Below the pieces are notes generated by a model, which saw only the letters and a program-made list of their open reading frames with translations, was not told the origin of the DNA and searched no databases. A DNA stretch of 64,000 nucleotides, from NCBI RefSeq assembly GCF_019740315.1, contig NZ_JAHXZR010000005.1, positions 124,001-188,000 on the forward strand, given 5' to 3'. The translations under genes were made by a program, and so were the position numbers. The stretch is from Oceanobacter mangrovi (GTDB taxonomy: Bacteria > Pseudomonadota > Gammaproteobacteria > Pseudomonadales > Oceanobacteraceae). Below, piece after piece: positions 55,502 to 62,862 of this stretch (its first letter is position 1; each line of letters starts with the position of its first letter).

Positions 55502-55864
55502 TTACGCCCGTTGCACGATCAGTTCGCGACCAACACGCGCTTCGATCTTGCAGTAGCGCCACAGCTTGTAAGGGGTCTCGCCAACCGCAGTGGTACGGAA
55601 CAGGTTGCAGCAGGCAACCACGGTGTCGTAATCCACCACGTCAGCCAGCAGGTAGGTCGTCCATGGGTAACCGGTAGATGGGCCAACCATGCTCTGGTCG
55701 TCATCCATGTTGCCAATCACGGAAACGCCTTCCATATCGTGAATGGCATTCCACATGCTGCCGAAGGCCGCCCATACATCCAGCTGCTCTTCACGAGGGG
55801 CATCCATAAAGTTCTGGTTAATGCCCATGCAAAACAGTACGCGCAAAGGTTTTTTGTCACTCAT
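55502..55864 (-). CDS. iacB: IacB family protein
   Basis: A 120-residue protein with LRVLFCMGINQNFMDAPREEQLDVWAAFGSMW, then GVSVIGNMDDDQSMVGPSTGYPWTTYLLADV and KIEARVGREL. The fold resembles the dimeric alpha+beta barrel type, and the protein fits iacB by size, sequence feel and location directly after iacA. The biochemical role of IacB is not established. The start codon follows GGGAGATTTAACC. Confidence 0.85.
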   Translation of the reverse strand: MSDKKPLRVLFCMGINQNFMDAPREEQLDVWAAFGSMWNAIHDMEGVSVIGNMDDDQSMVGPSTGYPWTTYLLADVVDYDTVVACCNLFRTTAVGETPYKLWRYCKIEARVGRELIVQRA

Positions 55865-55958
55865 GGTTAAATCTCCCTGGTTATTACTATTCGATTGCTG
55901 GCCCGCTGCAGCAGCGGGCCGGTGATCTCTTGGTCGTCGCTGTTAGTGGTAGCCGGAC

Positions 55959-57104
55959 TTACAAATAGCCAGGCAGCGGGTCATGGCCGAAGAACATGGC
56001 ACCGGCATTCTTGAGGGTTACCGCACCCATAAAGGCGTGCTGGGTGGCCATCATGGAATCCCGCAAAATGCGCGACAGCGGATGATCGTTATAGGTGCTG
56101 GTCATACCTGCCACCTGATAGGCAATACGTACAGCTTCGGCACATTCGTGAGTCAGGTGAGTAGTCGCCAGACGCAGCAGACTGGTCTGCTCACGGCTTG
56201 GTAAATCACCGGCCTGAATGGTCGCCCAGGCTTCCTCTGTCACCTGATAGAAGAAGCTGCGGGAAGCACGCAATTTGGCTTCGGCACGGGCAATCTCGAT
56301 TTGGACATATTCACGCTCACCCAAATTCGGTGCACCGGTTACCGACTTACGTCCGGCAGCCATTGCCTGCACTATGTCCAATGCCTCACGAGCCAGACCA
56401 GCTGTGGTCACAGACAGCACCTGGGCGGCAAAAGAAAGGCTTGGATAACGGAAGAACTGGGAGTCAATGGTAGGCTTGCCACCACGCACAAAAGTCCACT
56501 CCTCTGGTACAAATACTTCATCAACGACCAGGTCGTGTGAGCCGGTACCAACCATGCCAATGACGTCCCAATTAGGCTCAATCTTGACCTTGTCAGCAGG
56601 CATTACCGCCATCCGAGGCAGTGGCTCACCGTTATCAGGCTGAATACCCACACCGATCAGTGAAGCGCCCATGGAACCGCTGCCGAACTTCCAGCGACCG
56701 CTAACCATGTAGCCGCCATCAACCCGTTTGGCAGGCTGGGTCGGGAAGATACCGCCAGCAAAAACCACATCCGGGCCTTCCGACCAGACCTTGTCGATGG
56801 TCGCAACCGGCAGTGCTGCCAGATAAGCCGGGTTCATACCAAAACTCGCAACCCAACCTGCGGAACCGTCTGCTGCAGCAATGGTTTCTACCATCTGCAG
56901 GAATTCAGCCGGGCTGCGTTCATCACCGCCCATCGCAGCAGGCACCATGGCGCGGTAAACGCCAATCTTGCGAAAACGTTCAACAATGTCCTGGGAAATG
57001 TACTTCTGATCCTCGAACTCCTGGCGGCGGGCCCGGATGTCAGTCAGCAGACTGTCAAATTCCACCCCGCCCCAAAGGCTCTTGTCGATCTGATAAGCAG
57101 GCAT
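55959..57104 (-). CDS. iacA: Indole-3-acetate monooxygenase IacA
   Basis: A 381-residue acyl-CoA-dehydrogenase-fold flavin monooxygenase. It has VETIAAADGSAGWVASFGMNPAYLA, GGYMVSGRWKFGSGSMGASL, the flavin-contact GTGSHDLVVDEVFVPEEW and a C-terminal helical bundle with AGMTSTYNDHPLSRILRDSMMATQHAFM. No acyl-CoA dehydrogenase catalytic Glu pattern is obvious, in line with group D monooxygenases. IacA starts IAA breakdown by hydroxylating the indole ring using reduced flavin (from IacG). I choose the ATG at 57104 with AGGAG 11 nt upstream; a TTG extension to 57179 lacks a ribosome site. Confidence 0.88.
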   Translation of the reverse strand: MPAYQIDKSLWGGVEFDSLLTDIRARRQEFEDQKYISQDIVERFRKIGVYRAMVPAAMGGDERSPAEFLQMVETIAAADGSAGWVASFGMNPAYLAALPVATIDKVWSEGPDVVFAGGIFPTQPAKRVDGGYMVSGRWKFGSGSMGASLIGVGIQPDNGEPLPRMAVMPADKVKIEPNWDVIGMVGTGSHDLVVDEVFVPEEWTFVRGGKPTIDSQFFRYPSLSFAAQVLSVTTAGLAREALDIVQAMAAGRKSVTGAPNLGEREYVQIEIARAEAKLRASRSFFYQVTEEAWATIQAGDLPSREQTSLLRLATTHLTHECAEAVRIAYQVAGMTSTYNDHPLSRILRDSMMATQHAFMGAVTLKNAGAMFFGHDPLPGYL

Positions 57105-57350
57105 ATCAATCTGTGCTCCTGTATCTGTGCTTTGGTTACGGGGGCCACCTGTCTGTTCAGGGTTGTCTGATTCAAACAACCGGGATTGCCGGGTGTCAGC
57201 AAACTGCCTCTATTGGCTTGGCATAAGAACGTCATGCAGTAAGTCTGACGCCCCCCGATGCGTTTTATAAAATCATAATTTTCACTTTACTTGTCAATTA
57301 TTTTTTTAAATTTTTTTAAGCACAAAAACCGGGCCTGTTTTTATGAATTG

Positions 57351-57398
57351 CACTGCAGTGGTGCATATTTGTAACACCTTGATACCCCTGGTAACACC
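57351..57398. promoter_or_regulatory. Candidate operator cluster: palindrome plus direct repeat
   Basis: CACTGCAGTG (57351-57360) is a perfect 10-bp palindrome within TTGCACTGCAGTGGTGCA. It is followed by two GTAACACC boxes starting 20 bp apart (57371-57378 and 57391-57398), on the same helix face. Location about 250-290 bases upstream of iacA. Confidence 0.4.
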
Positions 57399-57727
57399 CG
57401 CTAAAAACCCATAAAAATAATATTAACTTATTGTTTTTAAAGTATTTTTTATTGATTTTAAATTCACACATGGAAAGCAGGTGTATTTTTACAGGAGATA
57501 ATCATGAGCAATTTCAGGCCGAGAACAAACATTACAATTCAAGTTTTTAAGCACGCATAAAAATGAATTTTTATCCAGCTTTAAACTCACCAAAACATTC
57601 AAATAAAACTCGAAAATTCCAGTATTTATCAGGGCTCTGGCGCAACCGACACTCGCCCTGAGGCAAGCTAAAATTTCTATTCAGGCATGACCTGGATCAG
57701 CTCTGAACTGGCCGCACCATTCTGGAA

Positions 57728-57743
57728 TGGCACACTCCGTGCT
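57728..57743 (+). promoter_or_regulatory. Sigma-54-like promoter upstream of the transporter operon
   Basis: TGGCACACTCCGTGCT has GG and GC doublets at the -24/-12 spacing of the sigma-54 consensus (TGGCAC-N5-TTGC) with one mismatch in the second half. It is about 120 nt before the binding-protein start. An activator site has not been located. Confidence 0.4.
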
Positions 57744-57826
57744 AACCGTTTCCAGAGAGGCCAACCTTGAGAAGTCGGCCAAACTAACGAGTGTTTGGTA
57801 ACTGCCGAACCCAAACCTAGAGGTAA

Positions 57827-57842
57827 CCGGTGCCAACACCGG
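57827..57842. promoter_or_regulatory. Inverted repeat in the leader of the binding-protein gene
   Basis: CCGGTG (57827-57832) and CACCGG (57837-57842) around CCAA, 22 nt before the ATG at 57865 and just upstream of its ribosome site AGGAGA. It could be a repressor site or an mRNA hairpin near the ribosome site. Confidence 0.4.
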
Positions 57843-57864
57843 AAACACAATCAGGAGATACTCA

Positions 57865-59010
57865 ATGCCATCCAAGAAACCGCTTTCCGCGCTTATTCTG
57901 GCTTCCGCAATGCTCTCGCCGCTGGCGATGGCCGACATCAAGGTAGGTGTCGTCACTTCCAGCACTGGCCCAATCGCACTGGTTGGTATCCCTCAGAAGA
58001 ACACCGTTGCCCTGCTGCCAGATTCCGCCGGTGGTGAACGGATCAAATACATCCCACTGGACGATGGCAGTGATCCAACCGCTACCGTGAAGGCTTTCAA
58101 GAAGCTGATTGATGAAGAACACGTTGATGCCATCATTGGCCCAAGCGGTTCCGGTAACGCCATGGGTGTGATCCAGTTTGCAGCTGAATCCGGCACACCA
58201 ATGCTGGCGCCTGTTGGTACTGCGGCGGTGGTTCTGCCAATGACCGAGCAGAAGAAGTGGGTCTTCAAGACCACCCAGAACGATGACCTGATTGCTGCTG
58301 CACTGGTCGATAACATGAAGGCTCGCGGCGTTAAGACCATCGGTATGATTGGTACCGCTGACCCTTACGGCGAAAACTGGTCAAAGGTTATGAAGGGCCT
58401 GACCGAAAAAGCCGGTATCAAGATTGTGGCTGACGAGCACTTCCAGCGTCAGGACACCTCCATTACCGGCCAGAGCCTGAAAGTTCTGATGGCCAACCCG
58501 GATGCGGTACTGATTGCTGCCCCAGGTTCCTCTTCTGTAATGCCACAGACCACACTGAAAGATCAGGGCTATGCTGGCCAGATCTACCAGACTCACGGCG
58601 CTGCACTGGATCCATTCCTGCGCCTGGGTGGCAAAGCGGTGGAAGGCACTATTCTGGCTGCCAGCCTGATGCTGGTTCTGGATGAAGTTCCAGAAAGCCC
58701 GGCCAAAACTATCGCCACTGACTATGTGGATCGTTACACCAAGATCTATGGCACTGCCCCGGCCACCTTCGGCGGTAACGTTTATGACGCTGGCCTGCTG
58801 CTGCAGAACGCTATCCCGACTGCACTGAAGAGTGGCAAGCCAGGTACTGCGGAATTCCGTGCCGCCCTGCGTACCGCACTGGAACACACCACTGAAATGC
58901 CTGCGACCCAGGGTGTTTACAACATCACGCCAGCTGACCACAGCGGTTTTGATGAACGTGGCCGTGAAATGATCACCGTGAAAAACGGTGGCTGGGCACT
59001 GCTGAAGTAA
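57865..59010 (+). CDS. Branched-chain-amino-acid-type ABC transporter substrate-binding protein
   Basis: A 381-residue periplasmic protein with a signal peptide ending LAMADIKVG. The LivJ-like type I fold is seen in IKVGVVTSSTGPIALVGIPQKNTVAL, HVDAIIGPSGSGNAMGVIQFAAESGTPMLAPVGT, KTTQNDDLIAAALVDNMKARGVKTIGMIGTADPYGENWSKVM and ATFGGNVYDAGLLL. This family also carries aromatic acids such as 4-hydroxybenzoate or phenylacetate analogues. Divergent from iacA, which makes IAA or a related arylacetate the probable ligand. Ribosome site AGGAGA 6 nt upstream. Confidence 0.9.
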   Translation: MPSKKPLSALILASAMLSPLAMADIKVGVVTSSTGPIALVGIPQKNTVALLPDSAGGERIKYIPLDDGSDPTATVKAFKKLIDEEHVDAIIGPSGSGNAMGVIQFAAESGTPMLAPVGTAAVVLPMTEQKKWVFKTTQNDDLIAAALVDNMKARGVKTIGMIGTADPYGENWSKVMKGLTEKAGIKIVADEHFQRQDTSITGQSLKVLMANPDAVLIAAPGSSSVMPQTTLKDQGYAGQIYQTHGAALDPFLRLGGKAVEGTILAASLMLVLDEVPESPAKTIATDYVDRYTKIYGTAPATFGGNVYDAGLLLQNAIPTALKSGKPGTAEFRAALRTALEHTTEMPATQGVYNITPADHSGFDERGREMITVKNGGWALLK

Positions 59011-59025
59011 TTCAACAGGCCAACC

Positions 59026-59068
59026 GCGCTGATGTCTGCCACCTTTATATATAGAGCAGACACAGCGC
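59026..59068 (+). terminator. Strong hairpin after the binding-protein gene
   Basis: GCGCTG and TGTCTGC pair with GCAGACA and CAGCGC, 13 bp with one bulged A, in the gap before the permease gene. Such hairpins usually raise expression of the binding protein relative to the permeases by partial termination or 3'-end protection. Confidence 0.65.
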
Positions 59069-59159
59069 ACCGTAACAACCGAAACACTTTACCAGTACCG
59101 GAGTTGCAAGCTGACTCGTCAGCAGCAGGAAGTCCCGGTACCTCAAGGACTCAGAACCA

Positions 59160-60194
59160 ATGAATTTTCAGATTGCCCTCTTACTTGGGCAGGATGGCAT
59201 CACCAACGGGGCTATTTATGCCTTGCTGGCGCTGTCGATTTTGCTGGTGTTTACCGTCACCCGCATCCTGCTGATTCCGCTGGGTGAATTCGTCACCTTC
59301 GGCGCTCTCACCATGGCCGCTATCCAGATGGGCAAGGCACCCGCACTAGAATGGCTGTTACTGGCCCTGACCCTGATTGAATGCGGCCTCGACGCCTATC
59401 ATTTCCGCAGCAATCTGGGCAGCAAACGCATCCAGACCATGGTGCTCAAAGTGGCTTATGCCGTGGTCATGGTGGTATTGATACAGATGCTGCCGCTGGC
59501 CGAATTGCCGATGGCATTCCAGGCATTGCTGACACTGGCCTTGATGGTGCCACTGGGCCCACTGATGTACCGACTGTTTTTCCAGCCACTGGCCGATGCA
59601 CCAGCGCTGGTACTGCTGATCGTTTCGATCGCCGTACACGTCGCCATGGTGGGTGTTGGTCTGCTGCTGTTCGGTCCTGAAGGCGCCCGTACCGAGCCAT
59701 TCTCAGACACGGCTTTCCGCCTCGGACCGGTAATGATGAAGAGCCAGACCCTGTGGGTGATCCTGGTGTCCATTCTGTTGATCGTAACCCTGTTCCTGAC
59801 CTTTGAACGGACACTGTATGGCAAGGCCTTGCGCGCCACCGCAGTGAACCGTACCGGTGCACGCCTGCTGGGTATTTCTCCGGTGTTTGCTGGCAAGGCA
59901 ACCTTTGGTCTGGCGGCATTTATTGGTTCGCTGTCCGGCATTCTGATTGCGCCGATCACCACCCTGTACTTCGACTCCGGCTTCATCATCAGTTTGAAGG
60001 GATTCGTTGGCGCCATTATCGGTGGCCTGATCTCCTACCCACTGGCTGCTGTAGGCGCCGTGGCGGTTGGTCTGATCGAAGCCTTCTCGATGTTCTGGGC
60101 CAGCACCTATAAAGAAATCATTGTTTTCACTCTGATCATTCCATTCCTGATCTGGCGCTCAATGACCAGCCACCATGTTGAGGATGAAGAATGA
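59160..60194 (+). CDS. LivH-type ABC transporter permease
   Basis: A 344-residue inner-membrane permease with about eight hydrophobic segments. The opening DGITNGAIYALLALSILLVFTVTRILLIPLGEFV matches the LivH pattern (GAIYAL...G-E-F). AVNRTGARLLGISP and ATFGLAAFIGSLSGILIAP correspond to the EAA-like coupling region. It is longer than typical LivH (~300) because of an extra stretch around residues 65-110 (LIECGLDAYHFRSNLGSKRIQTMV). AAGGA precedes the ATG. The next gene overlaps by 4 nt. Confidence 0.88.
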   Translation: MNFQIALLLGQDGITNGAIYALLALSILLVFTVTRILLIPLGEFVTFGALTMAAIQMGKAPALEWLLLALTLIECGLDAYHFRSNLGSKRIQTMVLKVAYAVVMVVLIQMLPLAELPMAFQALLTLALMVPLGPLMYRLFFQPLADAPALVLLIVSIAVHVAMVGVGLLLFGPEGARTEPFSDTAFRLGPVMMKSQTLWVILVSILLIVTLFLTFERTLYGKALRATAVNRTGARLLGISPVFAGKATFGLAAFIGSLSGILIAPITTLYFDSGFIISLKGFVGAIIGGLISYPLAAVGAVAVGLIEAFSMFWASTYKEIIVFTLIIPFLIWRSMTSHHVEDEE

Positions 60195-62005
60195 TGAATG
60201 CTGTTATGAAACCAAAAAACCTCATGATCGTGGGACTGCTGGCCATTCTGCTGGCACCTCTGGTACTGCCTGTCTATCAGGTAACCCTGCTGAACTACAT
60301 CGGCCTCTATGCCCTGGTGGTATTGGGTCTGGTATTGCTGACTGGCGTTGGCGGTATGACCAGCTTTGGCCAGGCTGCTTTCGTCGGCCTGGGCGCTTAC
60401 TCCACGGCCTATCTGACCACTACCCAGCAATTGCCAGCCTGGCTGGAATGGACCGCAGGTTCACCCTGGGCCGGTCTGCTGGTTGGTCTGATTCTGACCG
60501 CTGCCGTGGCTCTGTTCCTCGGTGCAGTAACCCTGAAACTGTCTGGCCACTATCTGCCACTGGGCACCATTGCCTGGGGTATTTCCCTCTATTACCTGTT
60601 CGGCACCATGACCTCCATGGGCGGCCACACCGGTGTGAGTGGTTTGCCATCACTGTCGCTGTTCGGCATTGAGCTGGATAAGGGCGAGAAGATTTTCTAC
60701 CTGATCTGGGCAGTACTGGTGGTTGCCATCATTATCACCCGCAACCTGCTGAACTCCCGTGAAGGCCGTGCGATTCGTGCCCTCAAGGGTGGCCAGCTGA
60801 TGGCAGAAGCCATGGGAGTGAACACCTTCCGTTCAAAGATGGTGATATTCCTGATCTCTGCCCTGTTCGCAGCACTGTCTGGCTGGCTCTACGCCCATAC
60901 CCAGCGTTTTGTAAACCCGACCCCGTTCGGCCTCAGCATGGGTATCGACTACCTGTTTATGGCGCTGATTGGTGGTGTGTCTTCTGTTTGGGGCGCGCTG
61001 TTGGGTGCTGGCGTACTGACCATGCTGAAGCAATGGCTGCAGGATCTGCTGCCAATGATTCTGGGCAGCGATGGCCAATACGAAACCATCGTGTTTGGTC
61101 TGCTGATTGTGGTGATGATGCAACGCTGGCCCGGTGGTCTGATGTCTCTGCTGGTGAAACTGCTGCCCGCCAAATACCGTCAGAGCCACGATATCAAGCT
61201 CAACGACCAGGCCGCTGAACTGCCCCGTCGTGAATTGCCGAACAAAGGCGATCTGGTACTTGAAGCCTGCGATGTCACCCGTAAATTCGGTGGTCTGGTC
61301 GCCAACAATCAGATGAACCTGCAACTGCATGCCGGTGAAATCCTCGCGCTGATCGGCCCTAACGGTGCTGGCAAGTCCACCATGTTTAACCAGCTGTCTT
61401 CCGTTGACACCCCAACCGAAGGTGAAGTGAAGTTCCTTGGTCAGAGCCTGAAAGGCAAAAGCTCTCGCGAAGTCGCCCAGATGGGTATGAGCCGGACCTT
61501 CCAGCACGTCAAACTGCTGGGCACCATGACCGTACTGGAAAACGTTGCCCTCGGCGCTCACATGCGCGGTAGCAAAGGCGTGATTCCAGCGGCTCTGCAT
61601 CTGGAGCGCGAAGAAGAACAACGTCTCCTGAAAGAAGCCAAATACCAGCTCGAACGGGTTGGCCTGGGTGACTACCTCTATGAAGAAGCAGGCAGCCTGG
61701 CACTGGGCCAACAGCGGATTCTGGAAATCGCCCGTGCACTCTGTGCTGACCCATGCGTACTGCTGCTCGACGAACCGGCCGCTGGCCTGCGCTTCAAAGA
61801 GAAACAGGCGCTGGCTGAACTGCTGACCAAACTGCGTTCCGAAGGCATGGCGATTCTACTGGTTGAACACGACATGGACTTTGTTATGGGCCTGGTTGAC
61901 CGCATCGTGGTGATGGAATTCGGTGAAAAGATTGCCGAAGGTCTGCCGGAAGAAATCCAGACCAACCCTGCTGTACTGGAAGCCTATCTGGGAGGTGCAG
62001 AATGA
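60191..62005 (+). CDS. Fused LivM-LivG: ABC permease-ATPase
   Basis: A 604-residue fusion. Residues about 1-330 form a LivM-type permease (LNYIGLYALVVLGLVLLTGVGGMTSFGQAAFVGLGAYSTA, SHYLPLGTIAWGISLYYLFG-like, KGGQLMAEAMGVNTFRSKM). Residues about 355-604 form a LivG-type ATPase with Walker A LIGPNGAGKSTMFNQL, GMSRTFQHVKLL, signature SLALGQQRILEIARAL and Walker B LLLDEPAAGL. Separate genes are the usual arrangement, though fusions occur in aromatic-acid transporters. A basic linker (RQSHDIKLNDQAAELPRRELPNKG) joins the two. Overlaps of 4 nt at both ends show tight coupling. Confidence 0.9.
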   Translation: MMNAVMKPKNLMIVGLLAILLAPLVLPVYQVTLLNYIGLYALVVLGLVLLTGVGGMTSFGQAAFVGLGAYSTAYLTTTQQLPAWLEWTAGSPWAGLLVGLILTAAVALFLGAVTLKLSGHYLPLGTIAWGISLYYLFGTMTSMGGHTGVSGLPSLSLFGIELDKGEKIFYLIWAVLVVAIIITRNLLNSREGRAIRALKGGQLMAEAMGVNTFRSKMVIFLISALFAALSGWLYAHTQRFVNPTPFGLSMGIDYLFMALIGGVSSVWGALLGAGVLTMLKQWLQDLLPMILGSDGQYETIVFGLLIVVMMQRWPGGLMSLLVKLLPAKYRQSHDIKLNDQAAELPRRELPNKGDLVLEACDVTRKFGGLVANNQMNLQLHAGEILALIGPNGAGKSTMFNQLSSVDTPTEGEVKFLGQSLKGKSSREVAQMGMSRTFQHVKLLGTMTVLENVALGAHMRGSKGVIPAALHLEREEEQRLLKEAKYQLERVGLGDYLYEEAGSLALGQQRILEIARALCADPCVLLLDEPAAGLRFKEKQALAELLTKLRSEGMAILLVEHDMDFVMGLVDRIVVMEFGEKIAEGLPEEIQTNPAVLEAYLGGAE

Positions 62006-62790
62006 GCACAGCCAATACCTCAACCGTGACCAACACCGGCCCGGGCAAACCACTGCTGGAAGTGAAAGACCTGCGGGTTGCCTATGGCAAGGTGGAAGCC
62101 GTTACCGGCATCGACCTGACCCTGCGCGAAGGCCAGCTGGTGACCGTGATCGGCCCTAACGGTGCGGGCAAGACCACACTGCTGTCTGCCATCATGGGGT
62201 TGCTGCCTTCCAAAGGTGAGATCCACTTTGATGGTGAAGACTACGTCAGCCCGGAAATCGAAACCCTGGTCGGTCGCGGCCTTGGTCTGGTCCCGGAAAA
62301 GCGTGAGCTGTTCAACACCATGACGGTGGCAGACAACCTGCTACTGGGTGCTTTCCAGCGCTATCGTCGCGGCGATGACAGCTATGAGCAAACCCTCTCC
62401 GAGGTTTACAGCCTATTCCCACGGCTGTGGGAACGTCGTCAACAACAGGCCGGTACGCTGTCCGGTGGCGAACGCCAGATGCTTGCCATTGGTCGCGCCA
62501 TGATGGGCAAACCACGACTGCTGATGCTGGATGAACCCAGCCTCGGCCTGGCCCCACTGATCACCCGTGAGATTTTCCGCATCTTTGCCGACCTGCGTCG
62601 TCAGGGTGTGTCTATTTTGCTGGTTGAGCAGAACGCCCGTGCGGCCCTGAAAGTGGCCGACTACGCCTACGTCCTGGAAGGTGGCCAGATTGCCATGCAA
62701 GGCCCGGCGGCCGAACTGGCCAACGACTCACGGGTGATCGAAGCCTATCTGGGTCTGGCCAGCAAACACCAGGAACTGCTGTCGAGCTGA
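62002..62790 (+). CDS. LivF-type ABC transporter ATPase
   Basis: A 262-residue ATP-binding protein with Walker A VIGPNGAGKTTLLSAIMG, ELFNTMTVADNLLLGAF, signature TLSGGERQMLAIGRAMM, Walker B LLMLDEPSLGLAP and the switch His in LLVEQNARAA. It is the second ATPase of the transporter, paired with the ATPase half of the fused upstream gene. Start overlaps the fusion gene by 4 nt. Confidence 0.93.
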   Translation: MSTANTSTVTNTGPGKPLLEVKDLRVAYGKVEAVTGIDLTLREGQLVTVIGPNGAGKTTLLSAIMGLLPSKGEIHFDGEDYVSPEIETLVGRGLGLVPEKRELFNTMTVADNLLLGAFQRYRRGDDSYEQTLSEVYSLFPRLWERRQQQAGTLSGGERQMLAIGRAMMGKPRLLMLDEPSLGLAPLITREIFRIFADLRRQGVSILLVEQNARAALKVADYAYVLEGGQIAMQGPAAELANDSRVIEAYLGLASKHQELLSS

Positions 62791-62807
62791 CGCCAGCCCG
62801 CTGCTGC

Positions 62808-62825
62808 GGGAGCCGCCAGGCTCCC
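62808..62825 (+). terminator. Hairpin after livF
   Basis: GGGAGCC (62808-62814) and GGCTCCC (62819-62825) around GCCA. There is no T tract, so it may only protect the upstream mRNA while allowing read-through into the next gene 38 nt on. Confidence 0.5.
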
Positions 62826-62862
62826 GACTGAACCAACAACGCAATAAATCTGGAAGCTGAAT

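Larger units (their letters stand above)
57180..57864. other. Divergent control region between iacA and the ABC transporter operon
   Basis: About 685 very AT-rich bases with no gene. It holds poly-T/A stretches at 57290-57320, a CACTGCAGTG palindrome at 57351-57360, a GTAACACC direct repeat (57371 and 57391), a sigma-54-like element (57728-57743) and an inverted repeat just before the transporter start. It is where IAA-responsive control of both operons should act. Confidence 0.65.

Noticed and set aside
55959-57104. IacA as an acyl-CoA dehydrogenase of beta-oxidation
   Set aside because: Its neighbours (Rieske oxygenase, flavin reductase) and lack of the usual catalytic Glu context favour a flavin monooxygenase.
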